NCBI GenBank assembly: GCA_003512825.1
Contig: DOOI01000194.1
Coordinates: 1-8,232 of the forward strand
Length of the DNA: 8,232 nucleotides
Source of the DNA: Paracoccaceae bacterium
GTDB lineage: Bacteria > Pseudomonadota > Alphaproteobacteria > Rhodobacterales > Rhodobacteraceae
Reading direction: 5' to 3'
Shown: positions 1 to 6,451 of the stretch, in pieces
How the letters are laid out: every line of letters begins with the position of its first letter
How positions within the stretch are numbered: position 1 is the first letter of the stretch
Position numbers and translations under genes: made by a program
The notes under the pieces: generated by a model
The model's input: only the letters and a program-made list of their open reading frames with translations
What the model was told of the DNA's origin: nothing
Databases searched by the model: none

Positions 1-14
1 CGCTCTTCCGATCT
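1..14. other. Illumina adapter remnant (artefact)
   Basis: The 14 bases CGCTCTTCCGATCT are identical to the 3' end of the Illumina TruSeq universal (read 1) adapter. The read 2 adapter shares only the last 13 of them. They sit exactly at the window edge, where untrimmed adapter at a contig end would be expected. Genomic sequence most likely begins at base 15. They should not be interpreted biologically. Confidence 0.92.
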
Positions 15-22
15 TATGCGAG

Positions 23-48
23 AAGGCGGGCCAATGGCCCGCCTTTTT
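23..48 (+). terminator. Rho-independent terminator of the gene upstream of phaR
   Basis: A perfect 8-bp GC-rich stem (GGCGGGCC at 25-32, GGCCCGCC at 36-43) closes a 3-nt AAT loop. Two A residues before the stem (23-24) can pair with the first T residues of a five-T run (44-48). The upstream gene lies outside the window. In Rhodobacterales the gene before phaR is often the phasin gene phaP or the synthase phaC, so this probably ends that transcript and leaves phaR to its own promoter. Confidence 0.85.
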
Positions 49-56
49 CATTTGGA

Positions 57-72
57 CATACGACAGCGTATG
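57..72. repeat. Short inverted repeat upstream of phaR
   Basis: CATACG (57-62) and CGTATG (67-72) form a perfect 6-bp dyad around a 4-nt ACAG spacer, between the upstream terminator and the phaR promoter region. It could be a second regulatory site or chance. It does not match the CTGC/GCAG type of PhaR site found downstream, and no function is assigned. Confidence 0.3.
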
Positions 73-92
73 CCGCGAGAGCAAACCTGCGC

Positions 93-122
93 TTGCCTTT
101 CGCCCCCCCTCTGGCTTAGGCT
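93..122 (+). promoter_or_regulatory. Candidate phaR promoter (weak)
   Basis: TTGCCT (93-98) matches 4 of 6 positions of a -35 box, and TAGGCT (117-122) matches 3 of 6 of a -10 box, with an 18-bp spacer. If real, transcription would begin close to or inside the CTGC-ACC-GCAG dyad at 125-137, which would let PhaR block it. The -10 is poor, so this is only the best fit in the interval. Confidence 0.25.
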
Positions 123-124
123 TT

Positions 125-137
125 GCTGCACCGCAGC
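125..137. promoter_or_regulatory. Probable PhaR operator
   Basis: GCTGC-ACC-GCAGC is a perfect dyad with 5-bp arms and a 3-bp centre. Its core CTGC-N3-GCAG is the form described for PhaR binding sites in Paracoccus denitrificans and Rhodobacter sphaeroides, upstream of phaP and phaR. It lies 20 bp before the phaR start, just ahead of the Shine-Dalgarno. The 60 bp before it are also rich in TGC (71-73, 88-90, 94-96), again typical of PhaR targets. The dyad is seen directly, and the assignment as an autoregulatory operator is inferred from position and consensus. Confidence 0.65.
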
Positions 138-142
138 CTCAC

Positions 143-150
143 AAGGAGGA
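143..150 (+). promoter_or_regulatory. Ribosome binding site of phaR
   Basis: AAGGAGGA is a near-perfect Shine-Dalgarno sequence placed 7 nt before GTG at 158. It fixes the start of phaR at this non-ATG codon and implies strong initiation. Confidence 0.88.
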
Positions 151-157
151 CCAGCCC

Positions 158-730
158 GTGGCCGACACCAACAAGCCTTTGTTGATAAAGCGTTATGCGA
201 GCCGCAGGCTCTATAACACCGAGACCAGCGATTATGTGACGCTGGATGATATCGCGGGTTTCGTGCGCGAGGGACGGGAAGTTCAGATTATTGATCTGAA
301 ATCCGGGGATGATTTGACGCGGCAATATCTGCTGCAGATCATCGCGGAACACGAAAGCCGGGGCGAGACGATGTTGCCGGTGAATATTCTGACTGATCTG
401 GTGCGAAGCTACACCACGCAGGCGCAATCCTTTGTGCCGCAATTCCTGCAATCGACCTTTGACATGATGCGGGATGGGCAGACCAAGATGGTGGAGAATA
501 TGGCCAAGGCCAACCCAATCGTCAAAATGCCCGGATTTGAGGCAATCCAAGCCCAGCAGGAAACCTTTCTTAAGGCGATGATGCAAAGCATGCCGGCGAT
601 GAAAGCCAATTGGCCGACACCGGGCGCGCGTGAAGAGACGCCCACCGCGCAAAAAGAAGATGATGGTCTTGATGCGATCAAGAAGCAGCTGGCAGAATTG
701 CAGTCCAAGCTGAACAAGATGGAAAAATAA
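158..730 (+). CDS. phaR: Polyhydroxyalkanoate synthesis repressor PhaR
   Basis: PhaR is a cytoplasmic regulator that represses phasin and PHB genes and its own gene. It is released when it binds nascent PHB granules or polymer, so it couples phasin supply to storage polymer. The 190-residue protein has the usual family layout. The N-terminal DNA-binding domain spans about residues 8-68, with the signature run IKRYASRRLYNT (10-21) followed by YVTLDDIA (26-33). A PHB-accumulation domain covers about 72-115 (PVNILTDLVRSY, 74-85). A linker rich in Met, Gln and Pro leads to a short charged C-terminal helix (169-190) that may form a coiled coil. Translation starts at GTG, supported by AAGGAGGA at 143-150. 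A CTGC-N3-GCAG dyad upstream suggests autorepression. A lysR-type gene follows after 9 nt and is probably co-transcribed. The PHB synthase and phasin genes should lie to the left, outside the window. Confidence 0.95.
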   Translation: MADTNKPLLIKRYASRRLYNTETSDYVTLDDIAGFVREGREVQIIDLKSGDDLTRQYLLQIIAEHESRGETMLPVNILTDLVRSYTTQAQSFVPQFLQSTFDMMRDGQTKMVENMAKANPIVKMPGFEAIQAQQETFLKAMMQSMPAMKANWPTPGAREETPTAQKEDDGLDAIKKQLAELQSKLNKMEK

Positions 731-739
731 GGCAGGGCC

Positions 740-1705
740 ATGGTCGATAGCCCCGGTCGGATCACTCTCTGGGGCATCGAAGTTTTCGTCGCCACCGCTG
801 AGGAAGGCTCGATCTCTGCTGCTGCCCGGCGGCTGGGGGCATCGCCCTCGGCGGTGTCACAGCAACTTACCAATCTGGAAGGGGCGATTGGCGCCACGCT
901 GTTGCAGCGCAATGCGCGGCCCGTTGTGCTGACGCCGGCGGGCGAGCTCTTTCGGCGTCGTGCCAGTGCCATCTTGAACGAGGCGGCCCAAGCCCGTGCG
1001 GAATTGGCGATGGCCGATATGTCGGTGCTGACGCGGTTCCGGCTGGGGATGATCGAGGATTTCGAAGCGGATGTGACGCCCAGATTGCTGACGCAATTGG
1101 CGGCAGACCTGCGCGGCTGTCAGTTTCTTTTGGAGACAGGTGCCAGCCATGCGCTGCATGATCAATTGGATGCGCGCGCCTTGGATGTGATCGTGGCGGC
1201 GGATATGGGGGCCGAAGAGGATTGGATGGAAGTGCATCCTTTGCTCACCGAGGGGTTTGTGGTGGCCGCCCCCAAGGGGATGGTGCGCGCTGACCGCGAA
1301 ACCTTGAAGCAACTCAAGCAGTTACCTTTGGTGCAATATACCACGCGGCATTATATGGGGCGGTTGATTGCGGCTCATTTGGCGCGGCAGAACCTGACTT
1401 TGGCGCATCGTTTCGAGCTTGATAGCTACCATGCGATCTTGGCGATGGTGGCACAGGGGGCCGGATGGACGATCCTGACGCCACTTGCCTTGGCGCGTGC
1501 CAAGCGGTTTCGCGATGCGGTGGATGTGATGGATCTGCCATTTGCGCCGCTGACGCGCTCGATCAGCCTGACGGCGCGGCGTGGTATTTTGGGCGATATG
1601 CCGGCGCGTGTGGCCACGCAGCTGATCCCCGTGCTTGACGAGGTTGTGGTGCGTCCGATGGTGGCCGCGCATCCGTGGATGGAGGCGCGACTGCGTTTGG
1701 CGTGA
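740..1705 (+). CDS. LysR-family transcriptional regulator, ligand unknown
   Basis: The 321-residue protein has the normal length and two-part form of LysR regulators. A winged helix-turn-helix covers about residues 8-67, with the recognition segment SISAAARRLGASPSAVSQQL at 24-43 and TPAGELF at 65-71. A linker helix follows to about residue 95, then a type 2 periplasmic-binding-like effector domain (about 97-305, with GFVVAAPKG at 172-180 and AQGAGWTILT at 238-247). The ATG lies 9 nt after the phaR stop behind a modest GGCAGGG, so it probably shares the phaR transcript. LysR genes commonly sit divergent from their targets. This one is instead convergent with the amine-catabolism genes, so neither PHB nor amine genes can be named as its target. 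The effector is unknown. Confidence 0.9.
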   Translation: MVDSPGRITLWGIEVFVATAEEGSISAAARRLGASPSAVSQQLTNLEGAIGATLLQRNARPVVLTPAGELFRRRASAILNEAAQARAELAMADMSVLTRFRLGMIEDFEADVTPRLLTQLAADLRGCQFLLETGASHALHDQLDARALDVIVAADMGAEEDWMEVHPLLTEGFVVAAPKGMVRADRETLKQLKQLPLVQYTTRHYMGRLIAAHLARQNLTLAHRFELDSYHAILAMVAQGAGWTILTPLALARAKRFRDAVDVMDLPFAPLTRSISLTARRGILGDMPARVATQLIPVLDEVVVRPMVAAHPWMEARLRLA

Positions 1706-1712
1706 GCGCTCA
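1703..1712. repeat. 10-bp palindrome formed by two convergent stop codons
   Basis: TGAGCGCTCA contains the plus-strand TGA of the LysR gene (1703-1705) and the minus-strand TGA of the aminotransferase gene (1710-1712), separated by GCGC. It is self-complementary, but too short and without T runs to be a convincing bidirectional terminator. Both transcripts must run into the opposing gene unless terminated elsewhere. Confidence 0.6.
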
Positions 1713-2909
1713 GGTCCCGAAGGCGCGCAGATTTCCCATCACCTCTTGCGCGGCGCGCAAGATTGCCTCGGCGATGAGGTCGCATTCGGCCACTGTCAGG
1801 CGGGCGGGCAAGCGGACATAGCAGGCCTTCATCAGCATGGCGCGGGTTTGGGGCAAGTCCGGTGGCTCGCCCAAAAAGCGCCAATTCCAAAAGGCCCGTG
1901 CATTGTCTTGGCTCGCTCCGAAGACCTGCACCTTGATCCCGCGCGCGGCGGCGGCCTCTGTGAAGGCTGCGACGTCGGTATCGTTGAGGCCTATAAGGTT
2001 GAATTGGATGGAATCCGGGGCGCGCTCTTCGAGGGCAAGTTTTTCGGGAACGTCGATCCATGGGCTGACATTGAGGCGTTGGGCCACATGATCATGGTTG
2101 CGCCGTCCATCGCGGACGCGGCGCGCCAGTTCTGCCAGTTGCGGGCGGATGACCGCCGCAGAAAGATTTCCCAGACGCAGATTGTAGAGCGGCAAGGCAT
2201 TTTGCCAGCGCAGGAAAGCCGCCTCAAGCGCGGCATCGGTGCCATGTTTGGCCCAGTTATGTTCGTAAGCCCCGGACATGATGACGGCGCGGGCAATCAG
2301 ATTGGCATCATTGGAGACCAGAATGCCGCCTTCGCCCGCGTTGAGCAGTTTGTAGGATTGGAAGCTATAGCAGCCGATATCGCCCAATGTGCCGATGGGG
2401 GTGCCGCGCCAAGTGGTTCCCAAGGAATGTGCGGCATCCTCGATCACAGGCAGACCGCGCGCGGCGGCTTCGGCAAGAATGGCATCCATATCGGAGGTAT
2501 GTCCGCGCATGTGAGAGATCATCACCGCCTCAACCCCGCTGTCGAGGATCTGGCGGAAATGATCGAGATCGATGCGGTAATTCGCACCCGTCTCGCACAG
2601 AACTGGTGTGCAATCGGCGTGAACTATCGCGGAGGGCACGGCGGCAAAGGTGAAGGCCGGGATGACGACGCGCGCCCCGCGTGGCAGATCGAGGGCTTTG
2701 AGCGACAAAAAGAGCGCAGCAGAGCAAGATGACACAGCCAAGGCATAGCGCACGCCAAGCAGCGCGGCGAAGTCCTGCTCTAGTAAGGTCACAGGCGCAT
2801 TTGCGGGTGCCGTGTAGCGAAAAAGATCACCCGAGCTTAACAGGCGTTCGATTTCGGCGCGGGCGGCTACCGGGATTGGCTCGGCGTCATAGACATTGGG
2901 AGGCAGCAT
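1710..2909 (-). CDS. DegT/DnrJ/EryC1/StrS-family PLP aminotransferase
   Basis: A 399-residue fold type I PLP enzyme of the DegT/DnrJ/EryC1 family, which is best known for transaminating sugar-nucleotide ketones and some cyclic ketones. Visible family features are SSCSAAL (60-66) for the cofactor phosphate, the aromatic/Phe run VVIPAFTF (81-88), EDAAHSLG (157-164) in which Asp158 should pair with the pyridine nitrogen, and SFQSYKLLNAGEGG (182-195) with Lys187 as the predicted Schiff-base lysine. All key residues are present, so it should be active. It is the last gene of the minus-strand series, 84 nt after the FAD oxidase. Its Shine-Dalgarno is weak (AGAAAG-like), and a poor promoter-like pair lies in that gap. 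Its place next to gamma-glutamylation genes suggests handling of an aldehyde or keto product or a related amine, but this is inference. A sugar aminotransferase unrelated to its neighbours remains possible. Confidence 0.88.
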   Translation of the reverse strand: MLPPNVYDAEPIPVAARAEIERLLSSGDLFRYTAPANAPVTLLEQDFAALLGVRYALAVSSCSAALFLSLKALDLPRGARVVIPAFTFAAVPSAIVHADCTPVLCETGANYRIDLDHFRQILDSGVEAVMISHMRGHTSDMDAILAEAAARGLPVIEDAAHSLGTTWRGTPIGTLGDIGCYSFQSYKLLNAGEGGILVSNDANLIARAVIMSGAYEHNWAKHGTDAALEAAFLRWQNALPLYNLRLGNLSAAVIRPQLAELARRVRDGRRNHDHVAQRLNVSPWIDVPEKLALEERAPDSIQFNLIGLNDTDVAAFTEAAAARGIKVQVFGASQDNARAFWNWRFLGEPPDLPQTRAMLMKACYVRLPARLTVAECDLIAEAILRAAQEVMGNLRAFGT

Positions 2910-2943
2910 TTATGTTCAGTCTTTCTGAAATGTCTTTTCGGGA

Positions 2944-2972
2944 AAGCTAAACGATAATCAGGCTTGCTCCAA
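2944..2972 (-). promoter_or_regulatory. Very weak candidate promoter before the aminotransferase gene
   Basis: Within the 84-nt gap 2910-2993, reading the minus strand, TTGGAG (2972-2967) and TAGCTT (2949-2944) are 17 bp apart. Each matches about half of the sigma70 consensus. The gap shows no clear terminator. The aminotransferase could therefore be read from the upstream operon, from this site, or both. Confidence 0.2.
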
Positions 2973-2993
2973 GGGAGAAGTTGTCGCGCGTGT

Positions 2994-4298
2994 CTAAATC
3001 CCCAAACGATCGCGCAGGGCGAACCACGTCATGGCCAAGACCAAGAGCGGCGTGCGAAGGGCCGGGCCACCGGGGAAAGCGGGCAGGGGCAGCTTTGCCA
3101 TCACGTCGAAACGCTCTGCTTGCCCTCGGACCGCCTCGGCCAGCAAAAGCCCCGCATGCACCGCAGTGCCAACGCCATGGCCGGAATAGCCTCCGGCAGA
3201 CAGGACATTGGGCGCAATACGGGCAAAATGCGGCAAGCGACGGGTGGTGATGGCCAAAGTGCCGCCCCAAGCATAGTCGAGGCGCACATCCTTGAGGCTG
3301 GGGAAAATCTCTAACATCGGTTTGGAAACGACGGCGCGAATATCTTTTGGAAACCGATAGCCATAGCTTTCGCCGCCGCCAAAAAGCAGTCGGTTATCCT
3401 CGGAAAGGCGGAAGTAATTCACGACGAATTTTGTGTCGCAAAGCGCCACATCTGCGCGCAAGACCTCTGCGGCGCGCTCTCCCAACGGTTCGGTGGCGAC
3501 GATGAAGTTATTGATTGGCATGACGCGCGCGGCCACGGCGCGCTCCAAGCCGCCCAGATACCCATTTCCGGCCAAGATCAGGTGATCCGCCTCAAGGTGC
3601 CCGGCATCGGTGGCCACCCGCACGCGTGCCCCGTGTTTGATGTGATGCACTTCGGAGCGTTCATAAATCCGCACGCCAGCCGCCGCAGCCGCGCGCGCCA
3701 GCCCAAGCGCGAAATTCAGCGGATGCAAATGCGCTGCGCCGTGATCCAATAGCCCACCGTGATAGGCGGGTGATGGGCAAAGTGCTTGCATTGCGGCGCG
3801 GTCCAGCGGCTCTATCGCGCTGTAACCATATTGCGCCTGCATATGCGCGCCATAGCGCGCCATCCAATCGGTTTCTGCGGGTTTGAATCCGGCCCAAGCG
3901 ACCCCCGGCTTGAGCGCACAGTCGATGCCATGGGCGTCGATCAAGCCGCGCACCAATCCCTTGGCTTCTTCTCCGAGATGCCAGAGCCGTCGCGCGGTCT
4001 GTTCGCCCAGCATCTGCTCCAAGGCCATCTGGTCGAGCCGCTGACCGGAGCCCAATTGCCCGCCATTGCGCCCCGAGGCCCCAAAGCCCACGCGATGGGC
4101 CTCTAAGAGTGCCACATCAAACCCGCGTTCGGCCAAATGCAGCGCGGCGGAAAGCCCGGTATAGCCGCCACCGACGACCACCACATCTGCTTGCGCCGCG
4201 CCTTTGAGCATCGGGAAAGGCGCCAAGCTGCGCGCAGTGGCCGCGTACCAGCTGGCTGGATATTCCCCGCGCCGATCATTGGCATGAAGCAGGTTCAT
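2994..4298 (-). CDS. FAD-dependent amine oxidoreductase, PuuB/OrdL-like (gamma-glutamylpolyamine oxidase type)
   Basis: The 434-residue protein belongs to the DAO family of FAD oxidases and resembles PuuB, which oxidises gamma-glutamylputrescine to the gamma-glutamyl aminoaldehyde with release of ammonia and peroxide. An N-terminal PuuB-type segment (about 1-36, with YPASWYAAT at 13-21) precedes the Rossmann dinucleotide motif VVVVGGGYTGLSAALHLAERG (39-59) and the acidic end of the second strand (LLEA, 64-67). GASGRNGGQL (73-82) follows, the usual flavin-contacting stretch of this group. A C-terminal GGYSGHGVGTA (369-379) closes the FAD site. The last 20 residues are hydrophobic and end RDRLGI. 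It is cytoplasmic, with no signal peptide. It lies 84 nt after the second GS-family gene and 84 nt before the aminotransferase. The Shine-Dalgarno is only partial (AGGCGGGG). The true substrate is probably whatever gamma-glutamyl amide the neighbouring ligases make. Confidence 0.88.
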   Translation of the reverse strand: MNLLHANDRRGEYPASWYAATARSLAPFPMLKGAAQADVVVVGGGYTGLSAALHLAERGFDVALLEAHRVGFGASGRNGGQLGSGQRLDQMALEQMLGEQTARRLWHLGEEAKGLVRGLIDAHGIDCALKPGVAWAGFKPAETDWMARYGAHMQAQYGYSAIEPLDRAAMQALCPSPAYHGGLLDHGAAHLHPLNFALGLARAAAAAGVRIYERSEVHHIKHGARVRVATDAGHLEADHLILAGNGYLGGLERAVAARVMPINNFIVATEPLGERAAEVLRADVALCDTKFVVNYFRLSEDNRLLFGGGESYGYRFPKDIRAVVSKPMLEIFPSLKDVRLDYAWGGTLAITTRRLPHFARIAPNVLSAGGYSGHGVGTAVHAGLLLAEAVRGQAERFDVMAKLPLPAFPGGPALRTPLLVLAMTWFALRDRLGI

Positions 4299-4340
4299 CG
4301 CGCCCCGCCTTTCTTTTTTCCAAGTATCCCGAGGGGGAGA

Positions 4341-4358
4341 CGAAGCCGGGTGGCTTCG
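4341..4358. repeat. Intergenic stem-loop between ligase and oxidase genes
   Basis: CGAAGCC (4341-4347) and GGCTTCG (4352-4358) make a perfect 7-bp stem with a 4-nt loop in the 84-nt gap 4299-4382. In the direction of transcription (minus) it is not followed directly by a U run, so it is a poor terminator. The distal sequence CGGGATACTTGGAAAAAAG (4331-4313 on the minus strand) resembles short intergenic stretches common in Rhodobacteraceae genomes. It may be a processing or mRNA-stability element. Confidence 0.5.
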
Positions 4359-4382
4359 CCCGCTCTGGTGCGTCCCTCAGAT

Positions 4383-5741
4383 TTAGACGTTCAACAGCAG
4401 GTGCTCGCGCTCCCAGGGGCTGATGACATGCAGAAACTCTTCGTATTCTGCGCGTTTGACGATGGTATAGACGCGGGCGAAATCGGGGCCGAGCACCTCA
4501 TGGAGGGCCTTTGCTTCCTCAAAGAGCGAAAGCGCGTCGCCCATAACGCGGGGAATATCTTCCTCGCCCTCATAGGCGTCGCCTTTGAACGAGGGGCCTG
4601 CGCGTTTTTCTTCCATGAGGCCAAGATAGCCACAGGCCAGCGAGACCGCGATCCCGAGATAGGGGTTGCAATCCATGCCGGCCAAGCGGTTTTCCACCCG
4701 GCGCGAGACCGGACCGCAGAGTGGCACGCGGATGCCTGTTGTGCGGTTGTCGCGGCCCCACGCGAGGTTGATCGGGGCGGCGTGGTCGCGCACGTAGCGG
4801 CGGTAGCTGTTCACATAGGGGGCCAAGACGGCGATGGCCTTGGGCAAGTGGGTTTGTAACCCGCCGATGAAGTGGAAGAAGGCATCGGTTTCTCCGCCCT
4901 GCGGGCCAGAGAACAGGTTTTGCCCGGTTTCGATGTCGATCACCGAATGGTGGATATGCATGGCGGACCCCGGCTCGTTGGCAATGGGTTTGGCCATGAA
5001 GGTGGCAAAACAATTGTGCCGCAGGGCCGCTTCGCGGATCAGGCGTTTGAAGTAGAAAACTTCATCGGCCAGCTTTACCGGGCTTCCATGGCGGAGGTTG
5101 ATTTCCAATTGGCCTGCGCCGCCCTCTTGGGTGATGCCATCGATTTCAAGGCCTTGGGCTTCCGCGAAGTCATAGATATCATCGATCACAGGGCCGAATT
5201 CATCCACGGCGGACATGGAATAGGCTTGGCGCGCGGCGGCCGGGCGACCAGAGCGCCCCATCATCGGTTCGATGTCTTTTGCCGGGTCGAGGTTGCGGGC
5301 GACGAGGTAGAATTCCATCTCGGGCGCGACGACGGGTTTCCAGCCTTGCTTGTGATAGAGGTCGACCACACGTTTGAGCACGTTGCGCGGGCTGTAGGAG
5401 ATCGGGGCGCCTTTGCGGTCATAGGCGTCGTGAATGACTTGGAGCGTCCAATCTGCTGTCCATGGCGCTGCGGAGGCCGTGGAAAAGTCGGGCTTGAGGA
5501 TCATGTCGCGTTCGATGAAGCCTTCTTCGCCAGCGGCTTCTGACCAATCGCCTGTGATCGTTTGATAAAAGATCGAGTCGGGTAGGTGAAAATATTCCTG
5601 TTTTGCAAATTTGCTGGCAGGCATGGCTTTGCCGCGGGCAATGCCGGGCAGGTCAGAGATGATGCATTCGACTTCGTCCAGACGCCGATTTTCCAGATAG
5701 GCGCGGGCGGCTTCGGGTAATTTATCAGTCCAGTCGCTCAT
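4383..5741 (-). CDS. Glutamine synthetase-family gamma-glutamyl ligase, second paralogue (GS1)
   Basis: The 452-residue protein is a GS type I-fold enzyme expected to couple ATP hydrolysis to joining glutamate's gamma-carboxyl to an amine. Metal and substrate motifs are visible in order: APEMEFYL (139-146), QEGGAGQLEINL (205-216), GSAMHIHHS (258-266), NRTTGIRVP (332-340) and RRVENRLAG (347-355). The Tyr adenylylation loop of housekeeping GlnA is not visible near 390-405, which fits a catabolic ligase. It differs from the PuuA-like paralogue in this cluster (GS2) in its N-terminal domain and in GSAMHIHHS in place of GSGLHTHFS, so it may take another amine. The ATG overlaps the stop of the amidotransferase gene as ATGA (5738-5741), with AAGGGAGAG as Shine-Dalgarno, implying translational coupling with the hydrolase. 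The exact substrate is unknown. Confidence 0.9.
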   Translation of the reverse strand: MSDWTDKLPEAARAYLENRRLDEVECIISDLPGIARGKAMPASKFAKQEYFHLPDSIFYQTITGDWSEAAGEEGFIERDMILKPDFSTASAAPWTADWTLQVIHDAYDRKGAPISYSPRNVLKRVVDLYHKQGWKPVVAPEMEFYLVARNLDPAKDIEPMMGRSGRPAAARQAYSMSAVDEFGPVIDDIYDFAEAQGLEIDGITQEGGAGQLEINLRHGSPVKLADEVFYFKRLIREAALRHNCFATFMAKPIANEPGSAMHIHHSVIDIETGQNLFSGPQGGETDAFFHFIGGLQTHLPKAIAVLAPYVNSYRRYVRDHAAPINLAWGRDNRTTGIRVPLCGPVSRRVENRLAGMDCNPYLGIAVSLACGYLGLMEEKRAGPSFKGDAYEGEEDIPRVMGDALSLFEEAKALHEVLGPDFARVYTIVKRAEYEEFLHVISPWEREHLLLNV

Positions 5742-6415
5742 TGTGTCTCTCCCTTGAGGACGGCGGCCATGCGGGAGGCAAGGCGCTGGTTGTCGGTGGG
5801 GGTGGGCAGGGCGTTACGGGCATGATCACGCAGCGCGTCGGGAACTTTGGCCGAGCGATGGGCGATGAGCCCTTCGACCATGGAGGAGGTGAATTCGGGG
5901 TGCGCCTGAACCGTGAAAATCCTTGGGCCATAGACAAGGGCTGCATTGGCGCAAAACGCGGAAGAGGCCACAACCTTTGCCCCCGGTGGCAGATCGACCA
6001 CTTGGTCTTGGTGCCAAGCATTGAGCGCGACGGTTTCGCCATCGAATGTGTATTCCTGCCGACCGACAGACCAGCCCCCGGCGAATTTTTCGACTTTGCC
6101 ACCAAGAGCCTGTGCGATGATTTGATGGCCAAAGCAAACGCCGATCAAGGGGCGCCCGGTTTCTTGGATGGCGCGGATCAGCGCTTCGAGGGGCGGGATA
6201 AAGGGGTGGTCTTCGTAAGCGCCATGGCGCGATCCGGTGATCAGCCAGCCGTCGCACAACTCGGGCCCAGCGGGGAAGTCCATGTCAACCACGTTGTAGA
6301 CGACGAAGTCGAAGCCGTGCCCATTGAGCAGGCGGACGAACATGTCAGAATAGTCGCCCAGCATCGAACGGATTTCGTCCGCGACGTGGCCTGTTTGCAG
6401 AATGCCGATTTTCAT
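5738..6415 (-). CDS. Class I glutamine amidotransferase-like protein, possible gamma-glutamyl amide hydrolase
   Basis: The 225-residue protein has a complete class I glutaminase fold. The nucleophile elbow GVCFGHQ has Cys94, and QAHPEF supplies His172 and Glu174, completing the triad. An oxyanion-like TGSRHG lies at 60-65. It stands alone, with no synthase domain. Similar stand-alone amidotransferases are partners of GS-like ligases in amine catabolism: AtdA2 of the aniline pathway hydrolyses gamma-glutamylanilide made by AtdA1. The same role is filled in puu pathways by PuuD, a different (C26) branch that this protein does not match. Lying between the two ligase genes and overlapping GS1 by 4 nt, it most likely removes glutamate from a pathway intermediate. 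It is cytoplasmic. The start is supported by GGTGA 3 nt upstream. A GMP-synthase-like or other amide hydrolase role cannot be excluded. Confidence 0.85.
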   Translation of the reverse strand: MKIGILQTGHVADEIRSMLGDYSDMFVRLLNGHGFDFVVYNVVDMDFPAGPELCDGWLITGSRHGAYEDHPFIPPLEALIRAIQETGRPLIGVCFGHQIIAQALGGKVEKFAGGWSVGRQEYTFDGETVALNAWHQDQVVDLPPGAKVVASSAFCANAALVYGPRIFTVQAHPEFTSSMVEGLIAHRSAKVPDALRDHARNALPTPTDNQRLASRMAAVLKGETQ

Positions 6416-6451
6416 GGGTCACCAAAGAAGTGGATAGGGAGAGGCTAGCAA

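Noticed and set aside
16..216. Open frame of 66 codons at the left edge
   Set aside because: It runs through the intrinsic terminator and into phaR in another frame, begins beside the adapter, and has no recognisable sequence or ribosome site.
1635..2732. 365-codon open frame on the plus strand opposite the aminotransferase
   Set aside because: GC-rich coding shadow. The minus-strand frame has complete PLP-enzyme motifs, while this one has no recognisable family pattern.
4341..4358. Intrinsic terminator after GS1
   Set aside because: The stem is good, but no U run follows it directly in the direction of transcription. The nearest A/T-rich run lies more than 15 nt further on.
4383..5741. Housekeeping glutamine synthetase GlnA
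   Set aside because: There is no visible adenylylation tyrosine loop, the gene sits in an amine-catabolism operon with a second GS-like gene, and no glnB lies upstream.
5738..6415. True PuuD (C26-family gamma-glutamyl-GABA hydrolase)
   Set aside because: The elbow reads GVCFGHQ as in ordinary class I amidotransferases and not the C26-type sequence. Only an analogous role is proposed.
5741..6448. 235-codon open frame opposite the amidotransferase
   Set aside because: It is antisense to a gene with a complete Cys-His-Glu triad, and its translation shows no domain. Similar shadows occur at 4137-4859, 4872-5543, 6538-7101 and 7114-7848.
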